Shown here: positions 27,955 through 35,766 of the stretch, in pieces
Layout: the number at the start of each line of letters is the position of its first letter
Position numbering within the stretch: position 1 is the stretch's first letter
Assembly (NCBI RefSeq): GCF_018139645.1
Contig: NZ_JAGSPM010000011.1
Span: 1-64,000, forward strand
DNA: 64,000 bases
From: Affinundibacterium baiyunense
GTDB lineage: Bacteria > Pseudomonadota > Gammaproteobacteria > Burkholderiales > Burkholderiaceae_D
Reading direction: 5' to 3'
The notes under the pieces: generated by a model
Databases searched by the model: none
The model's input: only the letters and a program-made list of their open reading frames with translations
Told to the model about the DNA's origin: nothing
Position numbers and translations under genes: made by a program

Positions 27955-28587
27955 AGCGCGTTTCGCTCTCGCCATGTAGGACGGGTGAAACCCGCGCCGT
28001 AAGAGCATTTAAGACATCGCGACGGTAATTTGATACTGGAACAAATTTTAGAATAGTAGTGTGGTCAGTTTTTTGCTCATGTGGAAACAGTCAATTTTAT
28101 TCGCGCGCAAGTTATCGACTTTAATCTAAATATTTATCTGTAAACACGCTCATCGTTCACAGGTCGGGAGTGGCCCGATAGGTTGAACTATAGTTCAACG
28201 AATTATTTTCTTTGTTTCGCCAAAGAAAGTAAGCAAAGAAAGGCGACCACACTGCCACTGGCCTTCGGCTTCCCAATTGAGCAAGACAAAAAATGGGAAA
28301 GCTTCGAAACTCGCCTTCGGCTCAAACAACGAAGCTTTCTTTATCCATTTTTTGTCCTGCACAATTGGCAGTGTCAGAAGTGGAACAGCGTCAAAGTCAA
28401 TTGCAACCCCAACATCAAAACAATCAGTAACGACGGACAAGCATTTTTCTAGTATCAGTTGTAGGTCATTGTTTTTGGTTTTGCTTTTGACTTTGCTGTT
28501 GACCTACCCCCGTTTGAGACGAAGTAATTTGTGCGTCACAGAAAATGGATAAGAAAGTGTTGTTGTCTGAGGTGGAGCAGGGAATTC

Positions 28588-28605
28588 GAGGCGCATGCGC
28601 CTCGC
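28588..28605. repeat. Perfect 18-bp palindrome
   Basis: CGAGGCGCATGCGCCTCG equals its own reverse complement. It lies inside the nested inverted repeat region and is GC-rich compared with its flanks. Confidence 0.85.
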
Positions 28606-28616
28606 CTGCGGAACGA

Positions 28617-28638
28617 TGTTCGCTTGCAAGCGAACATT
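28617..28638. repeat. Perfect 22-bp palindrome
   Basis: The core GTTCGCTTGCAAGCGAAC, extended by AT on both sides, equals its own reverse complement. It starts 11 bases after the 18-bp palindrome, so two perfect palindromes lie side by side. Confidence 0.85.
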
Positions 28639-28891
28639 CCTGAGAACAGTTTCAACACTTTCCCATTTTTTGTGAGGCACAAATTATGCTGAAGCGTAGC
28701 GTAAGCACCCAGAGGGCGAGTCTACGGTCGCCTTTTTTGGATTACCTTTTTTGGCGAAGCAAAAAAGGTAATTGGCTGTCGGGCCACACCCGACCTGTGA
28801 ACTTAACGAACTTGCGAACGCAATTCCAACGCCAAAAATCAAAACTACTGAATATTATCGCCAACAAATTATTCTCGTAGTAACTCAAGCA

Positions 28892-28929
28892 CCCTCATCC
28901 CCAACCCTTCTCCCGCTTACGGGAGAAGG
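28892..28929. repeat. Dispersed hairpin repeat downstream of cydB
   Basis: CCCTCATCCCCAACCC followed by a perfect 10-bp hairpin CCTTCTCCCG (28906-28915) / CGGGAGAAGG (28920-28929) with loop CTTA. This unit is common in proteobacterial intergenic regions. As it lies just past the cydB stop it may also act as a 3' end structure. Confidence 0.7.
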
Positions 28930-28985
28930 GAGCCTAATTTTAACTTGACCTTCGCCCCAATCCCGCTCACGAGAAATGAACGCTC

Positions 28986-30020
28986 TCAATACTCCAACAG
29001 CGTCGCCTTACCCCAAAATATCCGATAAGCCATCACCGTGTAAGCAATGATGACAGGAAGCACGATACATGCGCCGACGAAAATAATCATCAAAGATTCT
29101 GGCGCACTCGCGGCCTGCCAGATGGTGATTTTGTCGATGATGAGGTAGGGGAATAAGCTGTATGCCAAGCCGTGAAATGCCAAGAAAAATATTCCTACGG
29201 TGCTGGCGAATGGTGTCCAAATCCAGCGTTGGTTCGCTTGCACTAACTGCGCGGGTAGGCATTTTAAAATTCTATCGATCCACCAAAATAAAATGGCAGT
29301 GATCATCGGAATCGGAAATAGCAATATAAAGTTAGGAAAGCTAAACCACTTTTCCGCAATACTGGGGCTGGCGAACGGCGTAACGATGGAGATGGTGGCA
29401 ATGCCGACGCCAGCTAACCATAAACTGCGTCTTGCCCAGGTTGCTGCTTTGATTTGCAGTTGTCCTTCTGACTTCATCAATAGCCAGGTTGCACCTAATA
29501 GGCAATAAGCAGCCATTAAGCACAAGCCAATTAAACTGGCGAAGGCATAGCTCCAAATGCTGGTTTGAAATCCCACTACCAACATACCTAGCATAAAGCC
29601 CTGTGAAAAGGCGGCGAGGATGGAGCCGATATGAAAGGCTCGGTTCCATGCAGGCTTATTTTGTGCGTGGGCTTTTACTCGAAAATCGAAAGCGACGCCG
29701 CGTAAAATTAATCCTAACAACATGATCGCGACTGGAAAATACAGTGCACCTAATATTTGTCCGTGTGCTGTCGGAAATGCGACCAATAGAATGCCAACAC
29801 CTAATACCAACCAAGTTTCGTTCGCATCCCAGAAGGGACCGATAGAGGCGATCATGATGTCTTTTTCCGCATCATTCGCATGCCGCATCAAGATGCCGAC
29901 ACCGAGATCGTAGCCATCTAGAATCACGTAAGCCAACATCGCTAAGCCCATAACGACCAGAAAGGCGAGTGGTAACCAACCTGCGGCTTGGGATAAATCT
30001 GGGTAGAGTGGGGTGATCAT
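28986..30020 (-). CDS. cydB: Cytochrome bd (cyanide-insensitive type) ubiquinol oxidase subunit II
   Basis: 344-aa membrane subunit with about eight or nine helices. It has LDGYDLGVGIL near residue 35, the FWDANETWLVLGVGILLVAFP segment and GVAFDFRVKAH, all typical of CydB/CioB. It pairs with subunit I to reduce oxygen to water with quinol electrons and contributes to the proton gradient without pumping. Its start is three bases after the cydA stop, so the two are translated together. No cydX-like small ORF was found behind it. Confidence 0.95.
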   Translation of the reverse strand: MITPLYPDLSQAAGWLPLAFLVVMGLAMLAYVILDGYDLGVGILMRHANDAEKDIMIASIGPFWDANETWLVLGVGILLVAFPTAHGQILGALYFPVAIMLLGLILRGVAFDFRVKAHAQNKPAWNRAFHIGSILAAFSQGFMLGMLVVGFQTSIWSYAFASLIGLCLMAAYCLLGATWLLMKSEGQLQIKAATWARRSLWLAGVGIATISIVTPFASPSIAEKWFSFPNFILLFPIPMITAILFWWIDRILKCLPAQLVQANQRWIWTPFASTVGIFFLAFHGLAYSLFPYLIIDKITIWQAASAPESLMIIFVGACIVLPVIIAYTVMAYRIFWGKATLLEY

Positions 30021-30023
30021 GAT

Positions 30024-31415
30024 TTACGTTCTCAGTGTAGTGGTGAATGTTGGCGTTGTTGGTGTCGCTATTGTCGCTGAATTAGCTGTCGATTCCGTGC
30101 GATCTGCTTTACGAGCTAAATAGAAGACGACGGAGATGTACGAAATAATCAAAAAAACATATAACGCTAAATACATCGCAAGCGAACTCGCCAACATCGG
30201 GACAGGCACTTTGGCCGCCGCCTCGGCAGTGGTGAGCACACCTTGCACCAAATAAGGTTGACGACCAATTTCGGTGGTGTACCAACCTGCCAGTAACGCA
30301 ATCCAACCGGAAAAACTCATTGCAACTAAAGAGCGTGAGACGAATGCTGGTAAAGCTGGTTTGCGCCAAACAAACCAGCAAGCCAGCCAAGATATCGCCA
30401 GCATTAGCAAGCCAATACCGACCATGATGCGAAACGCGAAAAAGACGGGTGCGACAGGTGGATGCTTGCCGACAAAATCATTAAGCCCTTTGAGTTCTCC
30501 ATTGAGGTCGTGTGTGAGATAAAGCGAGGCTAATTTGGGGATCGCGATTTCAGCTTTATTCACACGATTTTTTTGATCGGGAATCGCGAACAGGACAGCG
30601 GGGGCACCTTGCTGGGTTTCCCAAATTCCTTCCATCGCAGCGATTTTTGCTGGTTGATGTTGTAAGGTATTCAGTCCATGTAAATCACCAACGAGGATTT
30701 GCAAAGGGATCAATATCGCCGCTAATGTAACGCCCGTTTTGATACCGATATGAATGTCGTCACTGCGTCCGCCACGCACATAGCGATAAGCGCTAATACC
30801 CGCAATTAAAAATGCAACGGTTAAACCCGATGCCAGCATCATATGCGTAAAACGATAGGGCATCGATGGATTGAAAATAATCTGTAACCAGCTGGTTGCA
30901 TGCGCTTGGCCATTGATCATCTCAAAGCCGACTGGTGTATGCATCCAAGAATTTAATGCGATGATCCAAAACACGGAGAGCGTTGTACCGCTGGCGACCA
31001 AGATAGTGGCGATGGTGTGGAGTCGATTTCCCACCCGCTTTTGACCGAACAACATAATGCCAAGAAAAGTCGCTTCTAAGAAAAATGCTGTCAAAATTTC
31101 ATAGGCGAGGAGTGGTCCGGCGATGTTGCCAACGGTTTCCATAAAACCCGGCCAGTTGGTACCAAATTGAAAGCTCATGGTGATGCCACTGACCACGCCT
31201 AACGCAAAACTGAGGGCAAAAATTTTTACCCAAAAATAGTAAGCGCGTTGCCAGTGCTCTGCCTTGGTACTGTTGTAGCGCCATTTGAAAAACACCAGTA
31301 CCCAGCCAAGTGCGATGCTGATGCTGGGGAATAAAATGTGAAAGCTAATATTCGCGGCGAACTGAATGCGCGCTAACAGCATGGGGTCGAAAGTGCTTGC
31401 AAGTTCTGCTGACAT
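30024..31415 (-). CDS. cydA: Cytochrome bd (cyanide-insensitive type) ubiquinol oxidase subunit I
   Basis: 463-aa catalytic subunit carrying the hemes b558, b595 and d. Seen: LLARIQFAANISFHILFP (His ligand region), GVVSGITMSFQFGTNWPGF, ALNSWMHTPVGF, and GWYTTEIGRQP near residue 385. The Q-loop is short and the total length under 480, as in CioA-type oxidases that tolerate cyanide; E. coli CydA is about 520 aa. It is the second gene of a regulator-cydA-cydB unit. The symbol cioA would be equally fitting. Confidence 0.93.
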   Translation of the reverse strand: MSAELASTFDPMLLARIQFAANISFHILFPSISIALGWVLVFFKWRYNSTKAEHWQRAYYFWVKIFALSFALGVVSGITMSFQFGTNWPGFMETVGNIAGPLLAYEILTAFFLEATFLGIMLFGQKRVGNRLHTIATILVASGTTLSVFWIIALNSWMHTPVGFEMINGQAHATSWLQIIFNPSMPYRFTHMMLASGLTVAFLIAGISAYRYVRGGRSDDIHIGIKTGVTLAAILIPLQILVGDLHGLNTLQHQPAKIAAMEGIWETQQGAPAVLFAIPDQKNRVNKAEIAIPKLASLYLTHDLNGELKGLNDFVGKHPPVAPVFFAFRIMVGIGLLMLAISWLACWFVWRKPALPAFVSRSLVAMSFSGWIALLAGWYTTEIGRQPYLVQGVLTTAEAAAKVPVPMLASSLAMYLALYVFLIISYISVVFYLARKADRTESTANSATIATPTTPTFTTTLRT

Positions 31416-31454
31416 GATGGGTTCTCTTCTTCTCTCGATATAGCGAGTTAGCGA

Positions 31455-32036
31455 CTAGTTTTTTGACTTGCCATCAAGGCGTAGGCGATCCGTAAACTCA
31501 ATCAACTTGACGACCTTGGAGCCCATTTTCATCAAGGTTTGTAGCGTCTCTGGTGAGAGTTTTTCGACGTCGTCAAACCACGCACTGGTGAGTTCGATTA
31601 GGTCGTGCATTTGTTGAATGCGTTCCAGCGCATATCTTTCACCATCCTTCGCATCATCTTTCGAATCTTCTCTCGCATCGTTTTTAAGTAAGGCTTCGCG
31701 CAGCATGGATAAGGTTGGCTCTACTTCGCGGCGGCGGCGCTCTTCCACTAAGTTGCGGAAAATTTCCCACACATCTTTGGGTGCTTCAAAAAATTCGCGG
31801 CGTTCACCGGGGATGTGCACCAACTTCACTAAGCGCCATGCTTGTAGTTCTTTCAGACTCATGCCGACATTCGAACGAGAGAAGGTTAATTGCTCGGCGA
31901 TTTCATCGGCACACAGTGGTTTTTCGCTGAGAAAAATGAGTGCATAAATTTGCCCAACGGTGCGATTAATGCCCCAGCGGCTGCCCATTTCACCGAAATG
32001 CGAGATAAATTTTTCTTTGGTCGGACTGATGCTCAT
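31455..32036 (-). CDS. GbsR/MarR family transcriptional regulator
   Basis: 193 aa with a winged-helix domain (VGQIYALIFLSEKPLCADEIAEQL, FSRSNVGMSLKELQAWRLVK) in the GbsR arrangement, followed by a helical dimerisation part with a charged stretch (DAREDSKDDAKDGE). It lies 39 bases upstream of cydA on the same strand and is most likely the first gene of the oxidase operon, so it probably controls the operon and itself. The signal is unknown. Confidence 0.87.
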   Translation of the reverse strand: MSISPTKEKFISHFGEMGSRWGINRTVGQIYALIFLSEKPLCADEIAEQLTFSRSNVGMSLKELQAWRLVKLVHIPGERREFFEAPKDVWEIFRNLVEERRRREVEPTLSMLREALLKNDAREDSKDDAKDGERYALERIQQMHDLIELTSAWFDDVEKLSPETLQTLMKMGSKVVKLIEFTDRLRLDGKSKN

Positions 32037-32218
32037 GGTTTATTCCTTATTTGTAGTTCCAGTAATATTTGAATTTCCAGTATTTTCAGGAAATATAGCA
32101 CGATTATTTTTTTCGCGTTTTTTTCGCCCGATTTTGCGATTTGTGCGGAGGTACTCTAAAAACTAGCTATTGAAGGATGGTGTGGTGATTTGCACTAATC
32201 TGCGCTAAGTAGTACAAA

Positions 32219-32250
32219 ACGGCTCGCTCTCATGGGTTGAGAGGAGCCGT
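32219..32250 (-). terminator. Stem-loop terminator after the DJ-1/PfpI gene
   Basis: ACGGCTC-G-CTCTCA pairs with TGAGAG-GAGCCGT around TGGGT (13 pairs with one bulge), followed on the minus strand by TTTT. It lies 54 bases beyond the stop of the DJ-1/PfpI gene. Moderate U tract. Confidence 0.6.
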
Positions 32251-32303
32251 CTTCTTCGCTTGTAATCTTGATCTGTGGCTTAACTTATAGCTTGATCAAT
32301 TGT

Positions 32304-33389
32304 CTATGTTGTCGTCAGCGCTTTTGCTGCGCGTAACAAGCCTATCAGCTCGATCACTTTTGCTGGTTGATAGGACATTGCCGCGACTAGTGCATGCATT
32401 GCTATCAAATTTCGTTTGATGGAATTCGCTGGAAACCGCTGTAGATATTGCTTGGTTTTTTCGTAGCCGTGTTTTTCGTAGTGACCGAGGATATCAACAG
32501 AAATCTCTTCATTGGTTCTTTCACGTGGAAGCGTTTGAAATCCAAGTTCTCGTATGCTTGCTTCTGCCATTTCCCAAACTGACCACGGATTTTGGCCCGT
32601 AATGAGTTTGTCATGCTGGCTGATTTGTTGCAAGTAACGTGGTCCTTTTTCGATGATCGCACCTTGTGCTCGCAGTTTGTCTTCTAATAAAAAAGGGAAT
32701 AGTTCTTTTGCATTAGGGATCAAAAATAATTCTTCTTCATTGGTAAATGCACTGATTCTTTTTTGATTAACAAAGGCGCTGCCGTCAGCTAATTTGACTA
32801 GACTGAGTGCGGCGGGGCCGTGGCAGACTGCGATAATGAGTTTTTGCTGTTGATGAAAATGCTTCACCAAATGGTGTATGTGTGGATTATTAGGGAAATC
32901 AAGCATCGTGCCCTTGCCACCGACAAAATAGATGGCATCGTATTGCTCGCCATCGACATTTGCTAAGGGTATTGTGTTGTTGACTTTGTTGACCGCAACG
33001 GTATCGTTCAAAAAAGCATAATCAAATTCAGCCATGTCGTCATCGTCTAATATCGCTGGTGCTTTTCCGCCTTGTGGGCTGGCGATATCGACTTGGTAGC
33101 CGTTGGCTTGAAACACGTAGTAAGCGCGTGCCAGTTCAGTTAATTCATAGCCTGTTTTTTTCTTACCGATTTGCGAAGTGCTGGTAACGACTGCGAGAAT
33201 CTTACCGCGAGTAGCGGGCAGTGAATCGCGCAGATAAGCTATGTCGCTAGGCTTGCTGGCTTTTAATAGATCAGTGTCGATGTCTGGGTCTAGCAAGCTG
33301 CTTAACCAGATCGCCGTGATCACCAGCATGGCAACGATACTTACGACTGCCGCGATCAATCCCAAACCTATTTTCTTCCACATCATCAT
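32304..33389 (-). CDS. DJ-1/PfpI family protein, membrane-anchored
   Basis: 361 aa. An N-terminal membrane anchor (LGLIAAVVSIVAMLVITAIWL, about 7-27) is followed by a class I glutamine-amidotransferase-like domain with the nucleophile elbow AVCHGPAAL (Cys near 190) and YFVGGKGTMLDFP. It resembles Hsp31/YajL-type glyoxalase or chaperone relatives (type 1 glutamine amidotransferase domain-containing proteins). A C-terminal helical tail of about 80 residues (from RERTNEEISVD) is extra. Substrate unknown. Monocistronic with a terminator-like stem behind it. Confidence 0.85.
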   Translation of the reverse strand: MMMWKKIGLGLIAAVVSIVAMLVITAIWLSSLLDPDIDTDLLKASKPSDIAYLRDSLPATRGKILAVVTSTSQIGKKKTGYELTELARAYYVFQANGYQVDIASPQGGKAPAILDDDDMAEFDYAFLNDTVAVNKVNNTIPLANVDGEQYDAIYFVGGKGTMLDFPNNPHIHHLVKHFHQQQKLIIAVCHGPAALSLVKLADGSAFVNQKRISAFTNEEELFLIPNAKELFPFLLEDKLRAQGAIIEKGPRYLQQISQHDKLITGQNPWSVWEMAEASIRELGFQTLPRERTNEEISVDILGHYEKHGYEKTKQYLQRFPANSIKRNLIAMHALVAAMSYQPAKVIELIGLLRAAKALTTT

Positions 33390-33558
33390 TCCTCCATTGA
33401 ATAAATTGGATGATTAATGTAGTTGTGAGTAGGTGAAAAAAAGGTGAAAAAATAAGAATTTTTGTGAGCAGACTAGGTTTCTTTTTGATGCGATCTTGTT
33501 CTGAGTGGTTCAATGACCAGACTACTTGATTCCGTCATTTCTCATTTGCCGAGGCGGC

Positions 33559-34149
33559 TTAAAGTAGGCCGGATAAGTTGGCAGGTGGGGCATCGCCAGC
33601 TAAAACGCCAGAACCACCGGGCAGGCCTTCGCCTTTGCGTACGAGATAATCCGTATGTTCGTACACATTGCTGCAGCCTGTTTCTGTAATCAGGGTTTTG
33701 ACTATGGCGACCTTCCATGCATCCACGCCTGCAGCTTGAAATTGACAGGCAAGAAAGCCTTGTTGAATTGCGTGATATTCAACCACGAGGCCTGGCAGTT
33801 GATCTTCTTCCGCATTGATTAGCAGCTGTGGTTTTTCTAGTTTTACGTCAGACTTCGTAATGAGTGGTAAACGTTTTGTCAGTGCGGCATGAATACGTCG
33901 TTTAAACATAGCATGGTCAACCGCTTCTGTTTCATCAAAAGTCCATACGCGGGCGCGAATTTGTGACTTGGGACTCCAAGCTGCGCGAGCTAAGAATTCG
34001 GACTTTGATGATCTTACTAAGCAAGTGGCGCCAGACTTCATTCTTTCATGAAACTTGCCGTCGACGCGTTCAATTGCAGAGAGATAAATCCATGGATCGC
34101 CGTCTAGCAAACTTTTTTCTTTGCCTTGTTTTATAGTGAGGATGAGCAT
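33559..34149 (-). pseudogene. rlmI: rlmI remnant: 3'-truncated 23S rRNA (cytosine1962-C5)-methyltransferase
   Basis: 196 codons from ATG 34149 (MLILTIKQGKEKSLL) match the first half of RlmI: PUA domain (GDPWIYLSAI, FLARAAWSPKSQIRARVWTFD) and the linker domain (EEDQLPGLVVEYH, QAAGVDAWKVAIV, DYLVRKGEGLP). The frame stops soon after GDAPPANLSGLL, just where the SAM-binding catalytic domain of about 200 residues should begin, and no continuation is seen downstream before 33389. Without that domain it cannot methylate rRNA. A stand-alone function of the PUA part cannot be excluded, but a decaying pseudogene is the simplest reading. Confidence 0.82.
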
Positions 34150-34228
34150 AATTGTTTGAATGTGGCGAAAGAAAAAAAGGGCAGTTTTTTGATTTGATCG
34201 TTTGATCAAGATTGTTATAGCCAGAGAT

Positions 34229-34819
34229 TTACCAGCTAGGACGATGCCGTCCCTTGCTCCAAGCTGGCGATTTGTCTGACGATGCCGTGTTCATTGGGCT
34301 TGTCGCATCATTGATGTGGATTTCTTCTGTGGTCATAAAAATATAACGGTTGCCGACGCGACCGCGATAAACGCTATGCGCTCCCGCAAGTTTTTGCGTA
34401 ACTGCAGCAAACTTCCAAGCATCGTCCATACTGCATACGATGTTGCTGGTGCTATACGCGCGATGACCTTGCGCTTGTCCCCAGTGTTTCGCCATCGTTG
34501 CATGATTGCGGAGTGAGGAAGGCAAAGATCGTTGCGACCACGCCCAAGTAAAGGATTGGCTTGCCTCGTCATAGATGCCAACAGTTTGAAAATGGCTGGT
34601 GCCGGTTTTATCGCCAGCAAATTGAAACACGATGATGCCAGCTTCTAAATCCGCAGACCAGCCTTTTTCTTTGCCATATTTCCAATTCGCCGCATGCTCT
34701 TGATGTTGATTGAGCATCTCTTGATGTGCTTGGTTGATAAATGTTTTCGCTTGGGGAGAGATCTCGGCAGGTTTGAAGCCTGGTAAGAAATTGCGAAGAA
34801 AGTAAAGAATTCTGCTCAT
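34229..34819 (-). CDS. DUF6882 family protein
   Basis: 196 aa, cytoplasmic, without signal peptide. Features fitting DUF6882: a WSADLEAGIIVFQF strand region near residue 55, QTVGIYDEASQSFTWAWSQRSLP near 80, and a closing AWKFAAVTQKLAGAHSVYRGRVGNRYIFM. Function is unknown. It lies 79 bases upstream of the rlmI remnant on the same strand. The last 25 residues are polar and probably disordered. Confidence 0.7.
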   Translation of the reverse strand: MSRILYFLRNFLPGFKPAEISPQAKTFINQAHQEMLNQHQEHAANWKYGKEKGWSADLEAGIIVFQFAGDKTGTSHFQTVGIYDEASQSFTWAWSQRSLPSSLRNHATMAKHWGQAQGHRAYSTSNIVCSMDDAWKFAAVTQKLAGAHSVYRGRVGNRYIFMTTEEIHINDATSPMNTASSDKSPAWSKGRHRPSW

Positions 34820-35041
34820 AATAGCTAATAAAAAACCTAGTCAAATCAAAAACTTATCGATAGATCTGACAAAAATGGATCATTGCACATTATAACAGCA
34901 GGATTTTCATTGAATAGGATTCGTATTTTTGCAGAATAGGGCAGAAGCGTATGGTACAAAATGTTGGATTTTCCCGTTGTGTGCCAGCTGTTAGCCTTTA
35001 GAATTGCTGAATTCTAAATTGCCGTATTTACGAGGATGTGT

Positions 35042-35695
35042 ATGAAAGATCGTTTGGAAAAACTTAGTCAGTTGGCGGTGCAGTCTGCCGGTAGCGCTGG
35101 TCGCGGATTACTGCAAGTGCAATCTAAAGCGCAAGATTTAACAAAAGATCTAACGCAAGGCATAGTGCAAGTCGTGAATGTCGATAACTTCAATAAGACA
35201 TCGGCCGCCGCCAGCTCAATCGCTATCGCGGCGAGCAAATCCGTACATCAATCGCTGAGTAATGTGATTGAGCACGAAACCACGCAAGCAATCGTCGAGA
35301 AAGTCAAGGAGCGTGGTTCGCAAATTGCAGATACAGCGACGCAGAGTGCAAAGGCGGTCAGTACGCATGTGATCGATGGCGTCAAAAAACTAGATGAAAA
35401 ACTAGAAGAAAATCACCTCGAAATTAAAGAGAAAACAGAAACCGTCTCAATGGGCTTAGGGATTGCCGCTGGCGTTGCTGCTGGTGCAGCGATTATTGGC
35501 CCGCCTATCGTGGTTGCCGCTGCCCCTGTTATCGGTGCAGCGGCGACAGTGACGGGTGCCGTCGCTGGTAGTGCGTATTTTTATTCCAAATGGAAATCGA
35601 AACAGGCTACGCCGACGCAGGACGAGGTTATCGATGAATCGACATCAGCGGATGGATCAATCGATGGATTAATTAAGGGTCGTGCAAGCGAGTAG
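35042..35695 (+). CDS. Hypothetical helical protein with Gly/Ala-rich membrane hairpin
   Basis: 217 aa from ATG 35042, which has GAGG six bases upstream; an ATG six bases earlier is possible. No family recognised. Residues 1-135 are polar, Ala/Ser/Gln-rich and predicted helical with repeated amphipathic patterns (VKERGSQIADTATQSAKAVS). Residues about 137-185 are strongly hydrophobic and Gly/Ala-rich (GLGIAAGVAAGAAIIGPPIV), likely a membrane hairpin, followed by a charged tail. It looks like a stress or membrane-associated protein, but no function is claimed. Confidence 0.7.
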   Translation: MKDRLEKLSQLAVQSAGSAGRGLLQVQSKAQDLTKDLTQGIVQVVNVDNFNKTSAAASSIAIAASKSVHQSLSNVIEHETTQAIVEKVKERGSQIADTATQSAKAVSTHVIDGVKKLDEKLEENHLEIKEKTETVSMGLGIAAGVAAGAAIIGPPIVVAAAPVIGAAATVTGAVAGSAYFYSKWKSKQATPTQDEVIDESTSADGSIDGLIKGRASE

Positions 35696-35766
35696 CGCGC
35701 ACGTTTTTGATCTTGTCGGTCAGCCTGATCTTAATTCGCAACCTAGGCTTCATCATGCCGAGCGAC

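Larger units (their letters stand above)
28158..28803. repeat. Composite nested inverted repeat element
   Basis: The left end (from about 28158, TTCACAGGTCGGGAGTGGCCCGATAG, then GTTTCGCCAAAGAAAG and AAAGGCGACC) is matched in reverse complement by the right end (to about 28803, TTCACAGGTCGGGTGTGGCCCGACAG, GCTTCGCCAAAAAAGG, AAAAGGCGACC). The ends thus form imperfect terminal inverted repeats of about 90 bases. Inside are further inverted pairs: GACAAAAAATGG...AAAGCTTCG at about 28286-28308 with 28339-28366, and about 28531-28560 with 28647-28677. No transposase is encoded, so it may be a non-autonomous mobile or repeat-palindrome element. Confidence 0.65.
27955..28985. other. Gene-free repeat-rich region between the DUF1851 gene and cydB
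   Basis: About 1 kb without a credible gene. It holds a short CGGGT/ACCCG repeat near 27975-27997, a large composite inverted repeat (28158-28803), two perfect palindromes (28588-28605, 28617-28638) and an 8-10 bp hairpin family member at 28892-28929. Reading frames at 28183-28452 and 28686-28880 are translations of the repeats (FAKESKQRKATT-like peptides) and are not called as genes. Confidence 0.75.

Noticed and set aside
28183..28452. Open reading frame of 89 codons (FAKESKQRKATT-like peptide)
   Set aside because: It is the translation of the nested inverted repeats; similar frames occur on the other strand of the same repeat, with no ribosome binding site.
28686..28880. Open reading frame of 64 codons near the right end of the repeat element
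   Set aside because: It lies in the right terminal inverted repeat and has no domain or upstream signal supporting expression.
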